64,000 nt of DNA from Seriola aureovittata (lineage: Eukaryota; Chordata; Actinopteri; Carangiformes; Carangidae), in assembly GCF_021018895.1 (NCBI RefSeq), contig NC_079377.1:17266501-17330500 (forward strand), written 5' to 3'. A model generated the notes under the pieces. That model saw only the letters and a list, made by a program, of their open reading frames with translations. It searched no databases and had not been told where the DNA came from. The position numbers were made by a program, and so were the translations under genes. Below, piece by piece: positions 1-14,400 of the stretch (position 1 is its first letter; every line of letters begins with the position of its first letter).

Positions 1-2778
1 CTGGACAGCAATATGTCATATTGCCTTTGAGAAAATAATACATATAAACATGTATATACCAGTAGGAAGTAAAATAATTTTGTCTGCTGAATGTTGAGAA
101 TTATTTCAACCTGCACCAGAGTGTGCGGCCCAGAGTGTTGATCCAAACTAATGAATCTAAACTGTGTGGAAAGCAAACACACATCAGAACAACTAGTTTC
201 TAATTAAGATGCTTCAGTTGATTTAACTGCTGAATTCTATTCTTCCCTTTGCCCAGTTACCTCTCTTGCCATCTTCCCTCTCTCTCCCTGTCTCTCTCAG
301 GTTTTACTGAAACATGCTGATACAATTAAACAGTTCTATTCAACTTTGCTTACACGTTGAATTCCTTCATCCTGGGCATGATGAAGCTTTCAGGAGCTGT
401 AATATAATTCACCTTCAGTCCGCGGAAAAACCTGTAATTCATTACTCAAGAAAATAAAACCAGGAGTCCTGTTTCAACAGTCCGAGTGGAGCTGGAGTGC
501 TGTGACCCATTTCTATGCTCCTGGAACTGTAAATGGGCTGAAATGAATACCTGTTTTTCTACGTCCCTCAAAGCTCTTTTTCTTCAACCCTTTTCAAAGT
601 GCAGATTTACATTCTGTCTGGTTTGCGGTTGCTATTTTAGAAACGCTTCTCGGAGGGGGCAGCCCTGACTTACGCTGCACGCGTGCGCACTCATGACACA
701 CACACTAATACAGAAACACACATGCATGCACACCACCCAGCCCTTAACCCCCCCCCCCCACCCCCCCACCCACCCCCCCACCCCAAGAGCTTTCTGTGTT
801 TATCTTCGGAGAACCTCAGGTTTTGGTTTGTTGTTCTCTCTCCTCATTCAACATCTAGTACAATCTGCCTTTTCTCCACTTGCCTTGATTGAAGAGAAAG
901 CATTTTTATAAGAGCACCTTTTGGATCTACTCCTGGCTGTTACCAGAATACTCTCCACTTGAACAAAAGAGAGAGGCTGGAAAAAAAACAGAAGAAAATG
1001 AAATTTCATTTTGCCTAAGTTAGTCCAAGAGCAGGCATTTAATAAAAGGCCATAAATGAATTATCTTTATTTCCTTAGAGCTGTTCTGTTATGTATCAAT
1101 CCTGTGATTGACATATCAGTGGAGATAACTCTGAGATTGAGTAATAATTGTGTACAGACCCATCATGTCTTCAAACTAAAGATGTGCTATGGTTGAAATG
1201 CTGATGTATATGACATGTCAGTGATTTCCCAACAGCATAATGTAATGTTTACAATGCAACTCATGACCTGCAAAGTGAGACCGACTCCCTGTGCTCTGCG
1301 GGGGATCTAACACAGTAGATACCAGGCACCAGGAATGTGCAGTGTTGTGTAATCACTTGGCAGCATTCACACAAGGGAGATGAAGGAGGAGATGATAACC
1401 CAAACATGTTACCAATAACTTCTTGATGAGGTCTCGTTTCCTGGAGTGGATCATTCTGCTGCAAAGATGCATGTGTTAATGTGAAGTCATAATGGATTTG
1501 GTGTTTATGGACACAGTGAAAAACAGTTTTGGCTGGAGAAACTTTAAGTCCATTTCTAATTATTTTTAGACTGTGTCATCTGTGTGACCCTGTGGGTCAG
1601 TGGGTTCTAGTTTCTCTGGCAGGCTTTCATCTTTGTCTGCCAAAAAGCAACATCTGGCACTTAGTTCATTTATTTGATAGTACAGTTGCTTGGCAACACA
1701 GCGGGAGTTGAGAGGGGCCGTTTTTAAAGTACAGAGGTGATTCGGCACAGAAATACATTGACAGGTGTTTAATTTTGTGGGGAATAACCTCATTACCAAA
1801 AATTAGGGAGGTGCTAGTGGTATCAAAGTGTAATGCTATATTCTTTAAGATTTCAGTCCATCTGATTTTAGTAGAACCCGTAGCGACTGACACAAAAGCA
1901 ACAGGTTTATCTGTTGTAGTGCAGGCAAACAAACTTGTGTTGATTTTAATTAAAGGATCAGTCAAGATTAACTGCAATTGTGATTTGAATTTTGCGCACA
2001 GTTATAGGTTGTTAATAGTGAGACTGGTATCAAGATAATAAGATATAAAAAAAAATTAAAAAATACACTCAGACTGGATTACATGCAGCATCCTGGGATT
2101 CCCTCATGGATAGGTAGTGGATTCAATTTGAATCCACTGGGGGAATGGCAGACTATGCCACAAACTTCAAGGATTATATCTGGTCATTTTGTGCATAATT
2201 ACAGAATATATTTGAATGTATATTTGTAGTAGGAGGAATATTCGTCTGCCAGAAAACATTAATAACCCCCCAGTTTTCTTTTAACAAAGATAAAGATGTC
2301 TGTGTTGAAAGCTCAGTATACTTCTCTGGCAGTGCTGCTATGAAAGTCCACATAAAGCAGACAGCAAGTTCCGCTGTAGCTGTATACTTTCCCAATCCTT
2401 ACTTGGTGATTAGATACCACTGTTGTCTTGGAGAAGCAGTGGAAATGTTTCTCAGGCACTGGAGTCTTTTTGTTTAGATGCCAGCCTGCGTAGAGTTTGC
2501 CAGAGCGGTTCACACGGAGACTAAAGTGTTGGCTTTTGTCTGTTTTCATGTTGATCTCAACCCTATTACTGCCAACTACTTGTCAGCTGCAAGGTGATGC
2601 ACGTGTAGAAACATCTTGTCTTTGAAATGAAGCATTTAGGCTTGATTGATGAGAACAGCCGTCGTTAATGGAAAACAGCCTGACTGAATGCTATTGACTG
2701 TACTGAATGGGCTGTTTGCTTTGTAGCTTAAACTTATTATATACCTTTCAAACAGGCTTCCTGGATTTAAATTACTCA

Positions 2779-2837
2779 GTGTGTCTGTGTTCGTGTGTGT
2801 GTGCGCGCGCGCGTGCGTGCGTGCGTGCGTGCGTGCA
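2779..2837. repeat. GT/GC-alternating microsatellite
   Basis: Runs of GTGT pass into GCGCGCGCG and then seven GTGC-type tetramers. The tract is strictly alternating purine-pyrimidine over most of its length. Confidence 0.95.
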
Positions 2838-5800
2838 TACGTCACCACTCAGAGATTTTTCCAACACTGCTACTGAGGTAGCTATTCCTTTTTTTAAATC
2901 TCTGGTTGAATCAGGCTTTGGTGGGTAATGTTGCATGTAAATCAAAGAGCAGAAATGTTTGTTTTTTTTAAAAATAAAATACTGGATCACATTGTGATGA
3001 AGTGAATTTGTCATGTGTTTAATCGCTTGATTAGCCAGAATCAGAAATCCCCAGCTAGAGATTTTTTTTTAACTTAAGTTGAACTTCCAGGAAATATACT
3101 ATATCATGATATACTTTTATATCAGTATTGCAATAAAATATTACATATACCTTGACAGATGTTTAATCCATTTCACCCACCCTGAATGAGTAATACAACA
3201 ATGTATGGAAACTAATTCAGCCCTTGATAAGTCAAATTGTCTCATAAGCTGCAGTTTCATGTTAAGTTTTGACTGTGACATCTGTTGTTAAGTTAAACAA
3301 GGTCACTTTTTCTCTCTAACAATGGCTTCGTATAGGAAAAACCCCTTGTTATAAAAAGAGATGTCATGTGGATTGCAGATAATGAAGTAATTGCTATTTT
3401 TTTTTTCTTTTATCCGAATCTTGGTTGAAACAATTATCCCGTCTTAGTCAGGCCTGCAGATGTCATATTTGCACAATACAATAACATGTATTAATGAGCA
3501 ATGGGTGCTGCATTGCATGTGTTTTGCTTCGGCTCCTTGAGGCCCTCTCACCACCTCCATGTTGAATCAGCTGAGAGCTGCACTGGAGGGACAGACATTG
3601 GAAAGCTGGTGTGAAAACATTGTGCTCTCCCACCCCTTTTCAAAAAAGTATAGGAAATGTAGTTTCTTTTGTAGTAGTCGTCGTCTTCTCAGCCAAGGGG
3701 AGGTGGGGGATCATAAGTCTGGCTTTAATATTAATCCGTCTCACTTTGGAGGCATGTGAGCAGATGGTGGACTGAGATGTCAAACTTTTGCTAGATTAGA
3801 GTTGTCATGTGTTTTGAAATCCTATCCAAGGGAAGTAGAATTTTAATGCGTGCGTAGACTTTTCTGTGAATGTCCCAAGTTTCACCTTAAGTCCTTGTGT
3901 GATTATTGCCAGTGCAGAGGATTTTGTCTAAGCAGCTCTGCAGTTTAGAGATTTAGCTGGTGCCTTTAGGGGCTCTCTTTTGCTTTTTGTAATCTAAAAG
4001 CTCCTGTCTTCATGGAGATCCTTTGACAATATAAGCTCTCGCCCAGTAATTCTGGCACAGCATGAATATCAGGGTAACCAGGTGTGTAAATTCTCCCTCC
4101 ATTATTTGATGGTTATAGAGTGACTGATATAGCATGTTAGAAATATTATTTCTTACATTTGAGCTTGAGGTATTTGCCCACTTGTTGGAAAAGTCATAGT
4201 GAGTTTGTCAACTCTAATTTGGCTTTTGTTACTGCTACTACTATTTTCAATCTTTCCATTAAAGCTTCATAGTGTAGAAACTGACACCAGTTTATATTGA
4301 AAATATTCATGTCAAAAATGTCTTTTGATTTATTAGGGCTTATGTCTCTATTGTTTGTTTGATTGTTGTGTGTGGATTGAAGCCATAACTGTAGAAATCA
4401 ACGCTGTTTACATTCCTTCAGTGTCAAAGCAGCGGAATCTCCCAGAAACTTAGTCTCTCCACAAAATAATGGATACCAGACCCTGGTCCATCTGCCAGCT
4501 TTGAGTCGTTTATATCTTTCCATTGCAACTTCTCTGTTCGTTCTTTACATGCTGTGGCAGTGTTTTGGTACATTTAAACAATTATATGGAGCGAATTAGA
4601 GGGTGTGGATCTCATTAAATGCAACCATCATGTTTACCTTGTCAGATTAATAGACAGTTTAGATAACTGCTTTACATCAGTGCCACATTATTTGTCCAAT
4701 ATATTAAAAAAAAAACACCAGAGGACGGAATCGATTGCAACATGTGATCTGTGCTCAGGGGTCTCGTATTGTTTTTCAGCCGTGATGCCTTTACAATCTG
4801 CTGTGCTGCGAGGGAGGAGCCCTACATTGTCCTTGTATAACCTGGATGAGAAAAACATTATTAGACCACTATTCTAACACTTGAGAAACATATGAAACAC
4901 AGTCTCGTTGATACAAACCAGAGCTACCCAACACTGAAAAATATACTTTAAACTAGGGATGTGCTCTTCAACTCTTGTCCAACCATTTGGTCGTTTTTAC
5001 TTAGGGAAGGCCTATAATTTAAACTGGGTTTTTTGGTTGGCAGACAAAATAATAGGCTTCTTGTCTTGGTTATCTAAGTAATGAGGCATGAGCTATGCAT
5101 TTTTGTGGTAAAATGCCTGTCAATTCTTTGAGTGAAGGAGACGAATGAAAAAGATCTCTCTGGTCTCCTTCTGCCCTTCTCATCTTTTGTTGGCAAAGCA
5201 AATCTACAAGCAAACGTTTTAAAGAGAACCTGAATTTTTTGACCACTATATTTGAATTTGGTGGTTTCCCGCGTTGAAAAGTTTGCCAGTCAGCAGCTGA
5301 CTTTCAAATTTCAGTGCTCCATTGAATGCATCATTAACTTTAATACAAAGTCAGCAGTGATCAAAAATATATGCAACTTGTAGTTAGCGGACTCAAACAT
5401 GCAAAACCATCATGACCCCTTTTTAATGGTCTAACACAGTGCTGAAGTAGCCTTATAATCACACCAGTGTTTCCTATACGTTGATTTATTAGTAGCTGCC
5501 GGGTCAATCGACATTGACCGCCACATTGGCGGCACTCACAAATAAATATAAATCAGTTTTACTGTTTCACACCAGCAGAAACAACTTTTGTAGCTTCAGT
5601 GATTTCATCCATCTTTGTCTCCACATGATGACATCTCCATTCTTAAGCCCACCTACAAAGCTCTCATTGGCTCAGTGGTTTTTTCAACGAGGGAAACGAC
5701 ATCAATGAACACAACAAATAACCTTCCATTCAGAGGTCTTGAGCCAGGCTGGCGCTCAGGGTAATGACGTTTGTCTGCTCCAAGAAGCTCTAGTAGCTGC

Positions 5801-6093
5801 AAATGCCTCAACTATCTATTGCCTTACATCAAACAAAGAGCAGAATTCAAGTCGAACATGTTGTCATGAACCAATTACTTATTTGTTTTAACGTATAGCT
5901 CAGTGCAGATTTAGAAAGTCTACATTCGGTAATATATCCCAGAGCTCATAGGAGACCACACTGTACCCCTCCTGTCTCTGCACTGGGTTCTCCCATGGTC
6001 AGTTAACACACCACACATGAGCCAACAGGATGTTTTGCTCTCAGCACATGGCTCATGTTTTCACTCATGTTTCATATCAGATTCTTTTCAGCT

Positions 6094-6094
<1 letters not shown>

Positions 6095-6148
<54 letters not shown>
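6095..6148. repeat. (CA)27 microsatellite
   Basis: A perfect dinucleotide run of 54 bases. Confidence 0.98.
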
Positions 6149-6152
<4 letters not shown>

Positions 6153-7194
6153 CCGCTGTGTGTATAAAGGTTAAGAAGCAAATACATTTTCTTTAACTAT
6201 TTGTTTCCTGAAAAATCACAAATCATAATTTGGCCTCATTTGATCTTCTTGTTTGACTTTGACATTAGAGTTGTTTGAATTCACCAGTTGCTACTATACA
6301 TGTCTGACTGCATATTAGGAGCATGTGTGATCATCAGTTTGTAATGCATTCTTGTATGTGCATGGTTGCTTTGGAGAAGAGGAGCATATAATTCAGTGTG
6401 TGGATAAATTGCATGTCACAGCTGTCAAAGTGTTATTGAAGTAGTATTAAAATGTACAGTTTGTTGGTTTGTGTTTTACTCGGTCTAAGTGTTGTACTTT
6501 CTTGCCAAGCATCACTTTTGCGGTAGCTGCACATCTTCGCTTTTGTCACTTTGCCTGACAGCATCTCCACAACTCAGGCAGGCATAAAGCAGAGGCTGTG
6601 TTTTTCTTTTCTCTTCTTCATACATGTTTCCTCTGTGAATAATAAGAGACATCTGTTACCTCTCCATGACAGTTCAAGTGAAACGTATAAGCTATAGTGT
6701 ATGATCAAAGCAGCTCACTTAGAATATTATTGTCCTAATGCAAATGATGTTTGTAAGTGGCATTTTAATTGGCTTACCATGCACCCTGCCTCATTAATTT
6801 GCCACTGACAGATACTTTACCTTCGGGATTTACTTTTGTTTAGTCGATGAAAGAATAGAAACCACAAAGAAAAATGATTCACTTGCTTTACTAAACTGTT
6901 TCAGTAAACCAAGCGGGGGGAAAAAACAGGCTGTTGGCTGTTACTGCACTTCTTTTTGTTTGTCTTAGTTCCTACAGGAAGCACTTCCAGTAACATGGTA
7001 TTTCATGGTCTTGGATAACTTCAGGCCATCTGAGAACTGAGCACTTCTCTCAGAGCTGTTAAATCCAAGGGAGCTGTTTATACTAAACTAGATATTGGAT
7101 GGAAACACTTAAAGCTACTGTCATATAGTCATAACCAAATACGTTTGCTTTTGTGTGAATGCAGACTGTTTGATCTTCAGATAGAGCCATAATT

Positions 7195-7512
7195 AGGGCT
7201 GCTACTAACACTCATTTTCAGTTTTAGTGAATCTATTGATCATTTTTCAATTCAGTAGTTATCCTGTAAATTTCATAGATAATGAAAAGTATCTCATCCA
7301 CTTGCAATCTTAAACTTCATTATTTTTGTCTGATAGTCAAAAAGCCAAATGTGTTTAATTTACAATCATATGAGATTAGGAAAAGCAAAAACTTATTGAG
7401 CTTGGCAAGCTGTGACCAAGTATTTTTTTATTACCGAAAAAATTACTTGCTAACCAATCAGTTGTCAAATTTGTATACTAATATCGTCTTTGTTATTGTT
7501 TCAGCTGTAGTC
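7195..7512 (+). repeat. Dispersed teleost repeat, family B, copy 1
   Basis: It starts agggctgctactaacac and ends tttcagctgtag. Internally it follows the same order of segments as the copies at 8728 and 30075 (CAATTAATC-like start, CAAAAAGCCAAA block, TTATCAAAAT-like end). It resembles a very common teleost element whose start is usually written GGGCTGCAACTAACGATT. It is strongly diverged. Confidence 0.6.
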
Positions 7513-8727
7513 CTGACTCTCAAATGAACTTTAAAGTGTTGAAGTCAGTCTATATCAGTGTTCTTGGCTAGCTGCATGCTGTTTCTGCTGTCTTCACCCT
7601 TATCTGTATCATTCTTCATCTGATTATCCAAAGCATTTGGATGCATGCCGTGTGCATCACTGTGAGTATTAGCCACTTGGTGAGATTACTGTAACTTTTA
7701 AACAAAAATTCAGAGGCTCTTGAAGCAGCTGAGCAAAGCATCCGACTTTGTCATTTCCCCATCTGTGACAGTTTCCATCTGTTGATACTGCTGCTCTTTC
7801 ATGGGAGTCACAACAGGAGGAGTTTTCTTTGACGAGTGTGTCCAAAGCAGGTAATGTGATGTGGAGTATTGAACTGGATATTGTCCTGTTACGACTGAGG
7901 CTGTGCTGTAGATTAAGCAGGATAAGAATGACAGAAGGGTGATTGTCGGTGGTTGGAACATTTTTCATTTCTTTGACTGCTTTATGAAAACTGACTCTGA
8001 CATGCTGTGAAACTATTGTACATTGTACATTGGACATCAGTTTCTAATATACTGTACATCCTTATTAAATTTCCCTTAATTCATCTTTTATCAGTGTAAT
8101 GGAGTGCTGAGCATTTGATGTACACAAATTTAATTTGAAATTAATTTACCTTTGAGCCCAGGCAGACCACTCTGCATGTCTTCGTAAACTGTGGCTTGCA
8201 CTTGTTTACTGAGCAGCCTGTGTAAGTACAAACACGTGTTAGATGCTCATGATGCCGGAATTACTGCATCGCTACAGGCCATAACGTCGGCTCTGGTTGA
8301 AAATGAAGCTGGTCAAGGAGGGTTTTCATTTTCTCATTTTGTTCCTTGAAAAGTGGTGTTGATGGGGAAAATCATAACAATGCCTTTCCACATCCAGGTT
8401 TCACATCATCGTCTTATCTGTGTGTATCTGCATGCTTTCTACACACCTTCTAAGTTGCTAGATTAGCTCACTTTCAAGGAAGAATTTCCCATTGTGACTC
8501 ATACTTACAGTGATGACATGTTTTCAGTCTGGCGGAGAAAATGTCATTATTAGTCATCATTGAAACAAAAGTACTAATAAAGAGATTCTGTCTCTCCAAA
8601 TCAGCCTTCTTTGCCCCTGAACTAATATTTTGCAGATATACAGTAAGTTCACAATACACCAAAAAAAGTCATTTTTTTGTGTTTTTGTTTTTGTGTGTGG
8701 TTGCAAAGAATATTTTTGAAGTATAGT

Positions 8728-8967
8728 GTGCAGGGCAGGGACTAATAACTTTTTTCTATATCAATTAATCTGTGAATTATTTTCTGCTCATCACATTTTC
8801 CTAAAGCCCGAGGTGACGTTTTGCAGTCAAAATCACAAAGATATTGAATTTACTGCCACATACGAAAACCAGCACATCATTACAACTGAGAAGTTGAAAG
8901 TAGAGAATGTTTGGTTAATTGGTTATCAAAATAGTTGCTGATAAATGTTCTGTCGAACGACTACATT
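8728..8967 (+). repeat. Dispersed teleost repeat, family B, copy 2
   Basis: It begins cagggactaataactt, contains tcaattaatctgtgaatta, gcccgaggtgacgt and aaagatattgaatttactg, and ends near tgttctgtcgaacgacta. These blocks appear in the same order in the common teleost element of copy 1. Confidence 0.65.
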
Positions 8968-9980
8968 TTCTTCAGCTTCATCCAGACATGAAAAGTCCTT
9001 AATCACTTTATGATGAAAGTATAAAAATAATAAAAATAAACGAGTTCTCTCCTTCAAATGAAACAAAGCAGGATTTTGGGTTTCTTTTAGTCATGATATC
9101 GTTCTCGCACCAAGTTCAGCATTTATGACTGAGCTGTATAACCCACATCGACTCTGCTGTTGCTCCTGACCCAGATTTGCACAGACAGCAGCACATCCAT
9201 CTCGGGAACGTTGGCTGAAACGCATCATTAAACCTTCCCTGTACTCCCAAATGACAGAGGAACATGAGAATCCTCCTTGGAGAGCAGATATGTATTTTGT
9301 ATCAACAGAGCTGCCACAGCTTGAAGGACTTGCAGATGTGTTTTTAGTGACTACAGGTCTGACTTACTTTGGTAGTTGGCCCTCTGTTTCTCTGCAGCTT
9401 ACTGTATCATCTGAGGGAAGTTTCTTGGCTTTTTTACCCGGTCTGAAAAAGGCTTTAAAACAACAGGGCTCTTCTTAGTGCTTATTTTGTTTACAGGTTG
9501 TTCACAAGTTTTCATATACTGCTGTGTAGTTCCCAGAGCGGGAAGTGTACAGTGTGCTGACAGACAAATTTCAAAAGTGTTAAAACCTCTTTTAAGACGT
9601 GTGAAACTGACACCAGTTGACCCAAGTGTGGTATGAAATATTCCATTAACGGCTACTGTAAAAAGCCCAAATATTTTCACAGTATCCATCAATTTGTTAC
9701 ACGGAAGCTGTGTCCAATCTCTTGGATTATAGAAAATGACTTGGAACATTTTATTCCATTCCTGCAAATGAGCAGCATGAGTAGCTGTGCCAAACACAAT
9801 ATCCAAAGAAATGGAGATCCACCATAAACACAACTCTGAGTGAAGATACCGTAACATTTTGAGGAGACCGGATAATCTGTGTGTGATTTGGCTGTGTTGA
9901 GGTTACATTGTGTATTCAAAAACTGAGTGGCTCTGTGTGGTTTTATGAATTTATTTTTCTCTTTCTCTGTCTCACTCTAG

Positions 9981-10027
9981 CTGCCTCTGAGGGGAGAGTC
10001 AATGGCGGGGAGGATTTCTTTCAGAAG
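9981..10027 (+). CDS. bicc1: BICC1 coding exon 2 (first in window)
   Basis: The acceptor follows ctcactctag and the donor is AAG|gtgagt. The exon is 47 bp: two bases finish a split codon, then it reads [21 protein letters not shown] is an anchor shared with human BICC1, while the preceding residues diverge. Numbering as exon 2 assumes one upstream coding exon, as in human. Confidence 0.88.
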
Positions 10028-11013
10028 GTGAGTGTGTAGTCTGCGCTTGGGATAGTGTTTGCTTTGTCTCTGGGTTGCGTTCAAGCCCACTGAGCAGCGC
10101 TTCTCCCTTTGGTAAGGGAGCAGATGTCAGGTGCTCCTCCAGTCACTCGCAATTACAAATCAAAACAAACAAAAACAATGGAACGAAAGTGACGTGAAAT
10201 CACTCCGGGGCTCTGATCCTATAACGCAGCTGACACAACACTGTGAGCCTTTCTCACTTACATAATGTACCATAATACGCCTGATCATCTCTACAGTTTA
10301 GGAAGAGAGACTGATCAGTCCAGTGCTGCCTCACTGGTTTTTCTTTGTCACTGATTTAATTAATGTCCAGAAGCTTCATTATGTGCAATGAAATAACGAT
10401 TTGCCTCAGTGATCTTAAATAATCTTGAATGGGATTTTTTTTTTTCCACTGCTTGCTCACATTGTCCTCACTGATCAGTCAAGTGTGTGACCCTGCCTGG
10501 TTTTAAAGAGTTGGTGTAGTTTAAATAGTTCCTTTTGTGAATTAATGGTCTTTTCATACAAGTCATAACTACAAAGATTAGTTTTTAGCAAGCACATGTC
10601 CTATTAAAGCCTCCATGTCTCTAACAATGAAATCATTTCCGAACATTCATTCATCACGCAGCAGTGAGTTTCCTTTTATTTGTACAGCGAGTCCTGACCA
10701 ATATAAACCTCATAAAACAATGATCCTGGTTTCCCCAATTAGACAGTTAGAAACTGATGCTTTCATACATATGTAATGAGTCATTTTTATTTATCAGTTA
10801 ACATCATACAAAGTGCAGTAAACAGAAAGCATTTAAATCAAATCAGTATTTAGGTGTGACTGTCCTTTTCGGCTTTACAACAACACCACTTCTCCTTTTT
10901 TAAGGTAGTTGGCAGGTTGTTCCAGGCATCTTGGAGAACTTGCCAACTTGTCTGGGTCTTCATGTGATGCCAGACTGACTCCATGATGTTGAGATCAGGG
11001 CTCTGTGTGGTGT

Positions 11014-11044
<31 letters not shown>

Positions 11045-11394
11045 GGGTAGTTCTTATGGTAGTTCTTTATGACTCTGGCTGAATGTCTGGGGTTGTTTTC
11101 ATGCTGCACAGTGAATTTTAACTTCCCTGATGCTACGTGATGGATAAGAATCGAAACATTCACTTGTGTATATCTGTCTAAAAAAAAAAAAATGATCATG
11201 AAAAAATGTTTTTGCCTTATTGCCCAACCCTAATCTTGAAACAGTTCATTGCATTTGTGCAACAATGTTTGACCACGGTTGGCCTCATTATCAGGAAAAT
11301 CAGCCATTAGCAGTAGATGAGAGAGTGTTCATGTCTTACAAACTGGCAAAGAAATAACCCTGATACACTCCATTTGTTTAATTTAAACCCTAAC

Positions 11395-11436
<42 letters not shown>

Positions 11437-14400
11437 GTGCGTGTGTGTGTGTGTGCGCGCGTGTGCGTGCGCGTGTGTGATTTCAGTGTCACATGGCGCT
11501 GAAAGTGAAAACAATCACACTCTCAACAATCGAAGTTAACCATTAGCCTTCATTGAGTTTGGGCAGCAGTTACTATGAAGGCATCTTGTTAATTACGTGG
11601 TTCTCTTTTAAATTTCTCAAGTGGATTTGTTGGTGTTTAAAATTCAGTTTCCTGAGTATGTTAAACTCCCTCTATAGTATGTTAATGGCTGTAATGAAAT
11701 AAATGATGGATAGTGGTTTGTTTAAGCATTTCCCTTTTGTCTATTTTCCGTATTTGGTTTTGGAGGTTAGGAAGCTGAGTTAAATGTCAAAGAAGGAGGC
11801 AATTTAACTGTCCCTGAAGTCGATTTCAAAAACCAAGTAATGCAAACCAGGCGCCTTAAGATTCCCCTCCTTGGAATTTTAACAAGAACTCTAGCTATAC
11901 TGTTGCTCCTTCTCTGCCCCCTTTGGTTTGAATATAACTGTAATGTGTAAGACATCCAGTGTAGGTGTCTACCTCGCTCCACACAGATATTCTGACAAAA
12001 TACGGCTGCTGGTGTATCAGCTTTGGCAGTCACGGTTTATAAAGTCTGTGGCTGTAATATTGTCACAGCTCGTTCAAAGAAACTGTGGTTACCAAAGGTT
12101 AAATTGTCAATTAGAAATTAGTGTGCAGCTGTTTGGGTTGGCAGGCTGTGGAGGGGCAGTAAAGGAGGAGTGCTAAAGTCATGTTTTTATTGTAGAATTT
12201 CCATTTGGATAACTCTGTATAGTTTCCCTCTGATAGCGTGATCACCATACATGCCCAATTAAAGTCAGGAAAATAAACAGAGTGCGACTCTGGAACAGTA
12301 TTGTTGAAAGAATATGGATGAGGTGTGTGAAATACCTTGAAGTTGATGAAAATGGAAACTCTTAGTTGGACCGCTTCCTGCCTGTCCAACACACCCATGT
12401 GCCACACACACTCAGTGAGACTAATAAAGTACACGCGTAGCAACGCTGTCCCACACCTAAGGAGGCATATGGTCATTTCTGACGCACACACTTTTTTTTA
12501 CATACAAGGCTTTGGGAAAGAGATTTTGAAGTTGCCTCAGCAGTGAGATTTCGAGTTCAGTCGCTGACGAGAGCAACATAAAATGGTCCGCCCCCGCACT
12601 TTCTCCCCGGTCCCTGTGGTTGATCAAACCCTCTTACTCAGTGTCTGCTGGACTTCCTTTGAGTCCAGAGAAACGTTTTGTAATAGAGAGCGAACAGTCC
12701 GCCCTCTTCATGCAGTCAGTGAAAAAGTAAAAAGGATTGCAGACAAAGTGGGACCACAGGAGGGTGCCACAGCTGGGAAATTAGGAAATGTGCAAGTCCC
12801 TTCAGCTCACATGGGGGAAACGCAGCAGCTACATGCCCCTCTTTCTTTTCAGTCTTTGTTTTGGTCTCCAGTCTCTGCCGCATGTTTTCCCTCCTTCTCT
12901 TCCCTCATCCCCCCCCCCTCCCTCCCGCTGTTTGAGTGTTGTTTCATCTTTTCACTCGATTAAACCACTGGTGTGTCATTGTTATCAGTCTGGTATAACG
13001 AGGGGATTTCTCTATTAATGACGTGCCTGATTGTTGAACAGAAAACCCTGCATCAGTGGACAGATAAACACTCTGTTTTGCAGTGAAAGTTTTGGACTGT
13101 GAACTGTTGCAGTGTCAAATCATGAACAGACCAATAAGCCGTTTGGAGAGCTGCGCACAAGTCGAGCTGTGGGACAGTGAAGAGCCGGGAAGCTCGGCTG
13201 GTTGAGGCGATAACTGTGCACCACAGAAGAGCTTGGAGTGGATTTTAGTTGAGACAGGCCTTTGAACCCCCAGCCAGTTCAACTCTGATCCCCCACTCCC
13301 CCCACACACACCACACCACCCCCTCTTCCATCTCTCCTTCCCAGCAGTTGTGGTTCTGTAAATAATGCCAGGCGTGATATGTAAGTGCCAGCACACTCAG
13401 ATCTCAGGCCAGGCGTAATTCATTTCATTTGGTTTACGGCGTTGGCGCTTCTTGTATTTCGCTGCGCTGACACAGGGCAAATAGGAAATTTAAGACTGTC
13501 AGGATGACATATTTGGTTGGTAAAAAATTGTGAGATGTTGACATAACTAGGTCAGTATGAGTGCCATCAAAGCAAAACATATATAAACAAATGTTTGTGT
13601 TTTATCAAGCAGCTTGAATTAGTTTATCATACTCCCTCTAATGAAGGAGTCTTTATTCAAGTCTTGATGCATGTCAGCAATAGAAAGTTTTATGCAGAAG
13701 TTCCGTCCTTGTAATTTTCGTTGCTCTTTCATAACTATACATATGTTAGTATTCGGCCTGAGGTTTAATGGGGCTTTAGCTTCAAGTTAGTGCTCGGGTT
13801 GTTAACATGAACTCAGTTATGGCTGTTGAGTCTCATGGGTATAGTTGAGTCAATGTTGTCAGTGTCGAGCTCTGCTGCCCCCTCGGTCAGTGTCAGCTCC
13901 ACTCACCAACTCTTTACGGCCCCCAACACCCCCTCCGTATTCCCCTCCCACACACCAGACATACACACACACTCACACAGACATTCCAGCTGCATAAACA
14001 GCTGCACCATTGCAGTGCAGGCCAGGAAACATGCCTCCACCATGTTGATTGCTGCTGTGCTATATGTACACACATACAAATGTGCACACACACACACAGT
14101 CACGTGTGCTGAACACATGTGCTGTCCTTCAGAACATTACTTAAATATCGTGTTTGATTTCACCTTCAGCTCTGCACACGTCTCTATTCACCAGCTGCAA
14201 ACCTCTAAGAACCAATCATCATGTCAAGGTCGTGCCATGAAACTGATCAGAACCATAGTCATTCATGTATTTATTCATTTCAGAAAGGGTGGGGTGGCAG
14301 AGAAGAAAGGGTGGAGCACTATATGAGTAGGTAACTTAATTTGTGCAAATATCTTGACCCATTTGAGAGGTATTTGCTAGCTCCTTCATGAAAATAAACG

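Larger units (their letters stand above)
1..9980 (+). other. BICC1 intron 1 (3' part)
   Basis: No exon was found here; in particular, no match to the conserved BICC1 N-terminal motif ending before EDFFQK. It holds a C-rich run (750-785), a GT/GC microsatellite (2779-2837), a long CA repeat (6095-6148) and two copies of one dispersed repeat (7195-7512, 8728-8967). Short ORFs are scattered and look like chance. Confidence 0.8.

Noticed and set aside
7669..8037. 122-codon minus-strand ORF in BICC1 intron 1
   Set aside because: No recognisable domain, an overlapping alternative frame of similar length, and nothing in the context to support a gene.
1..9980. BICC1 exon 1 with the start codon
   Set aside because: I looked for the conserved N-terminal sequence before EDFFQK and found none, so it lies outside the window.
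13826..14326. 166-codon plus-strand ORF in BICC1 intron 2
   Set aside because: It is rich in Ser/His/Thr from CA-rich DNA, with no family resemblance and no splice context.
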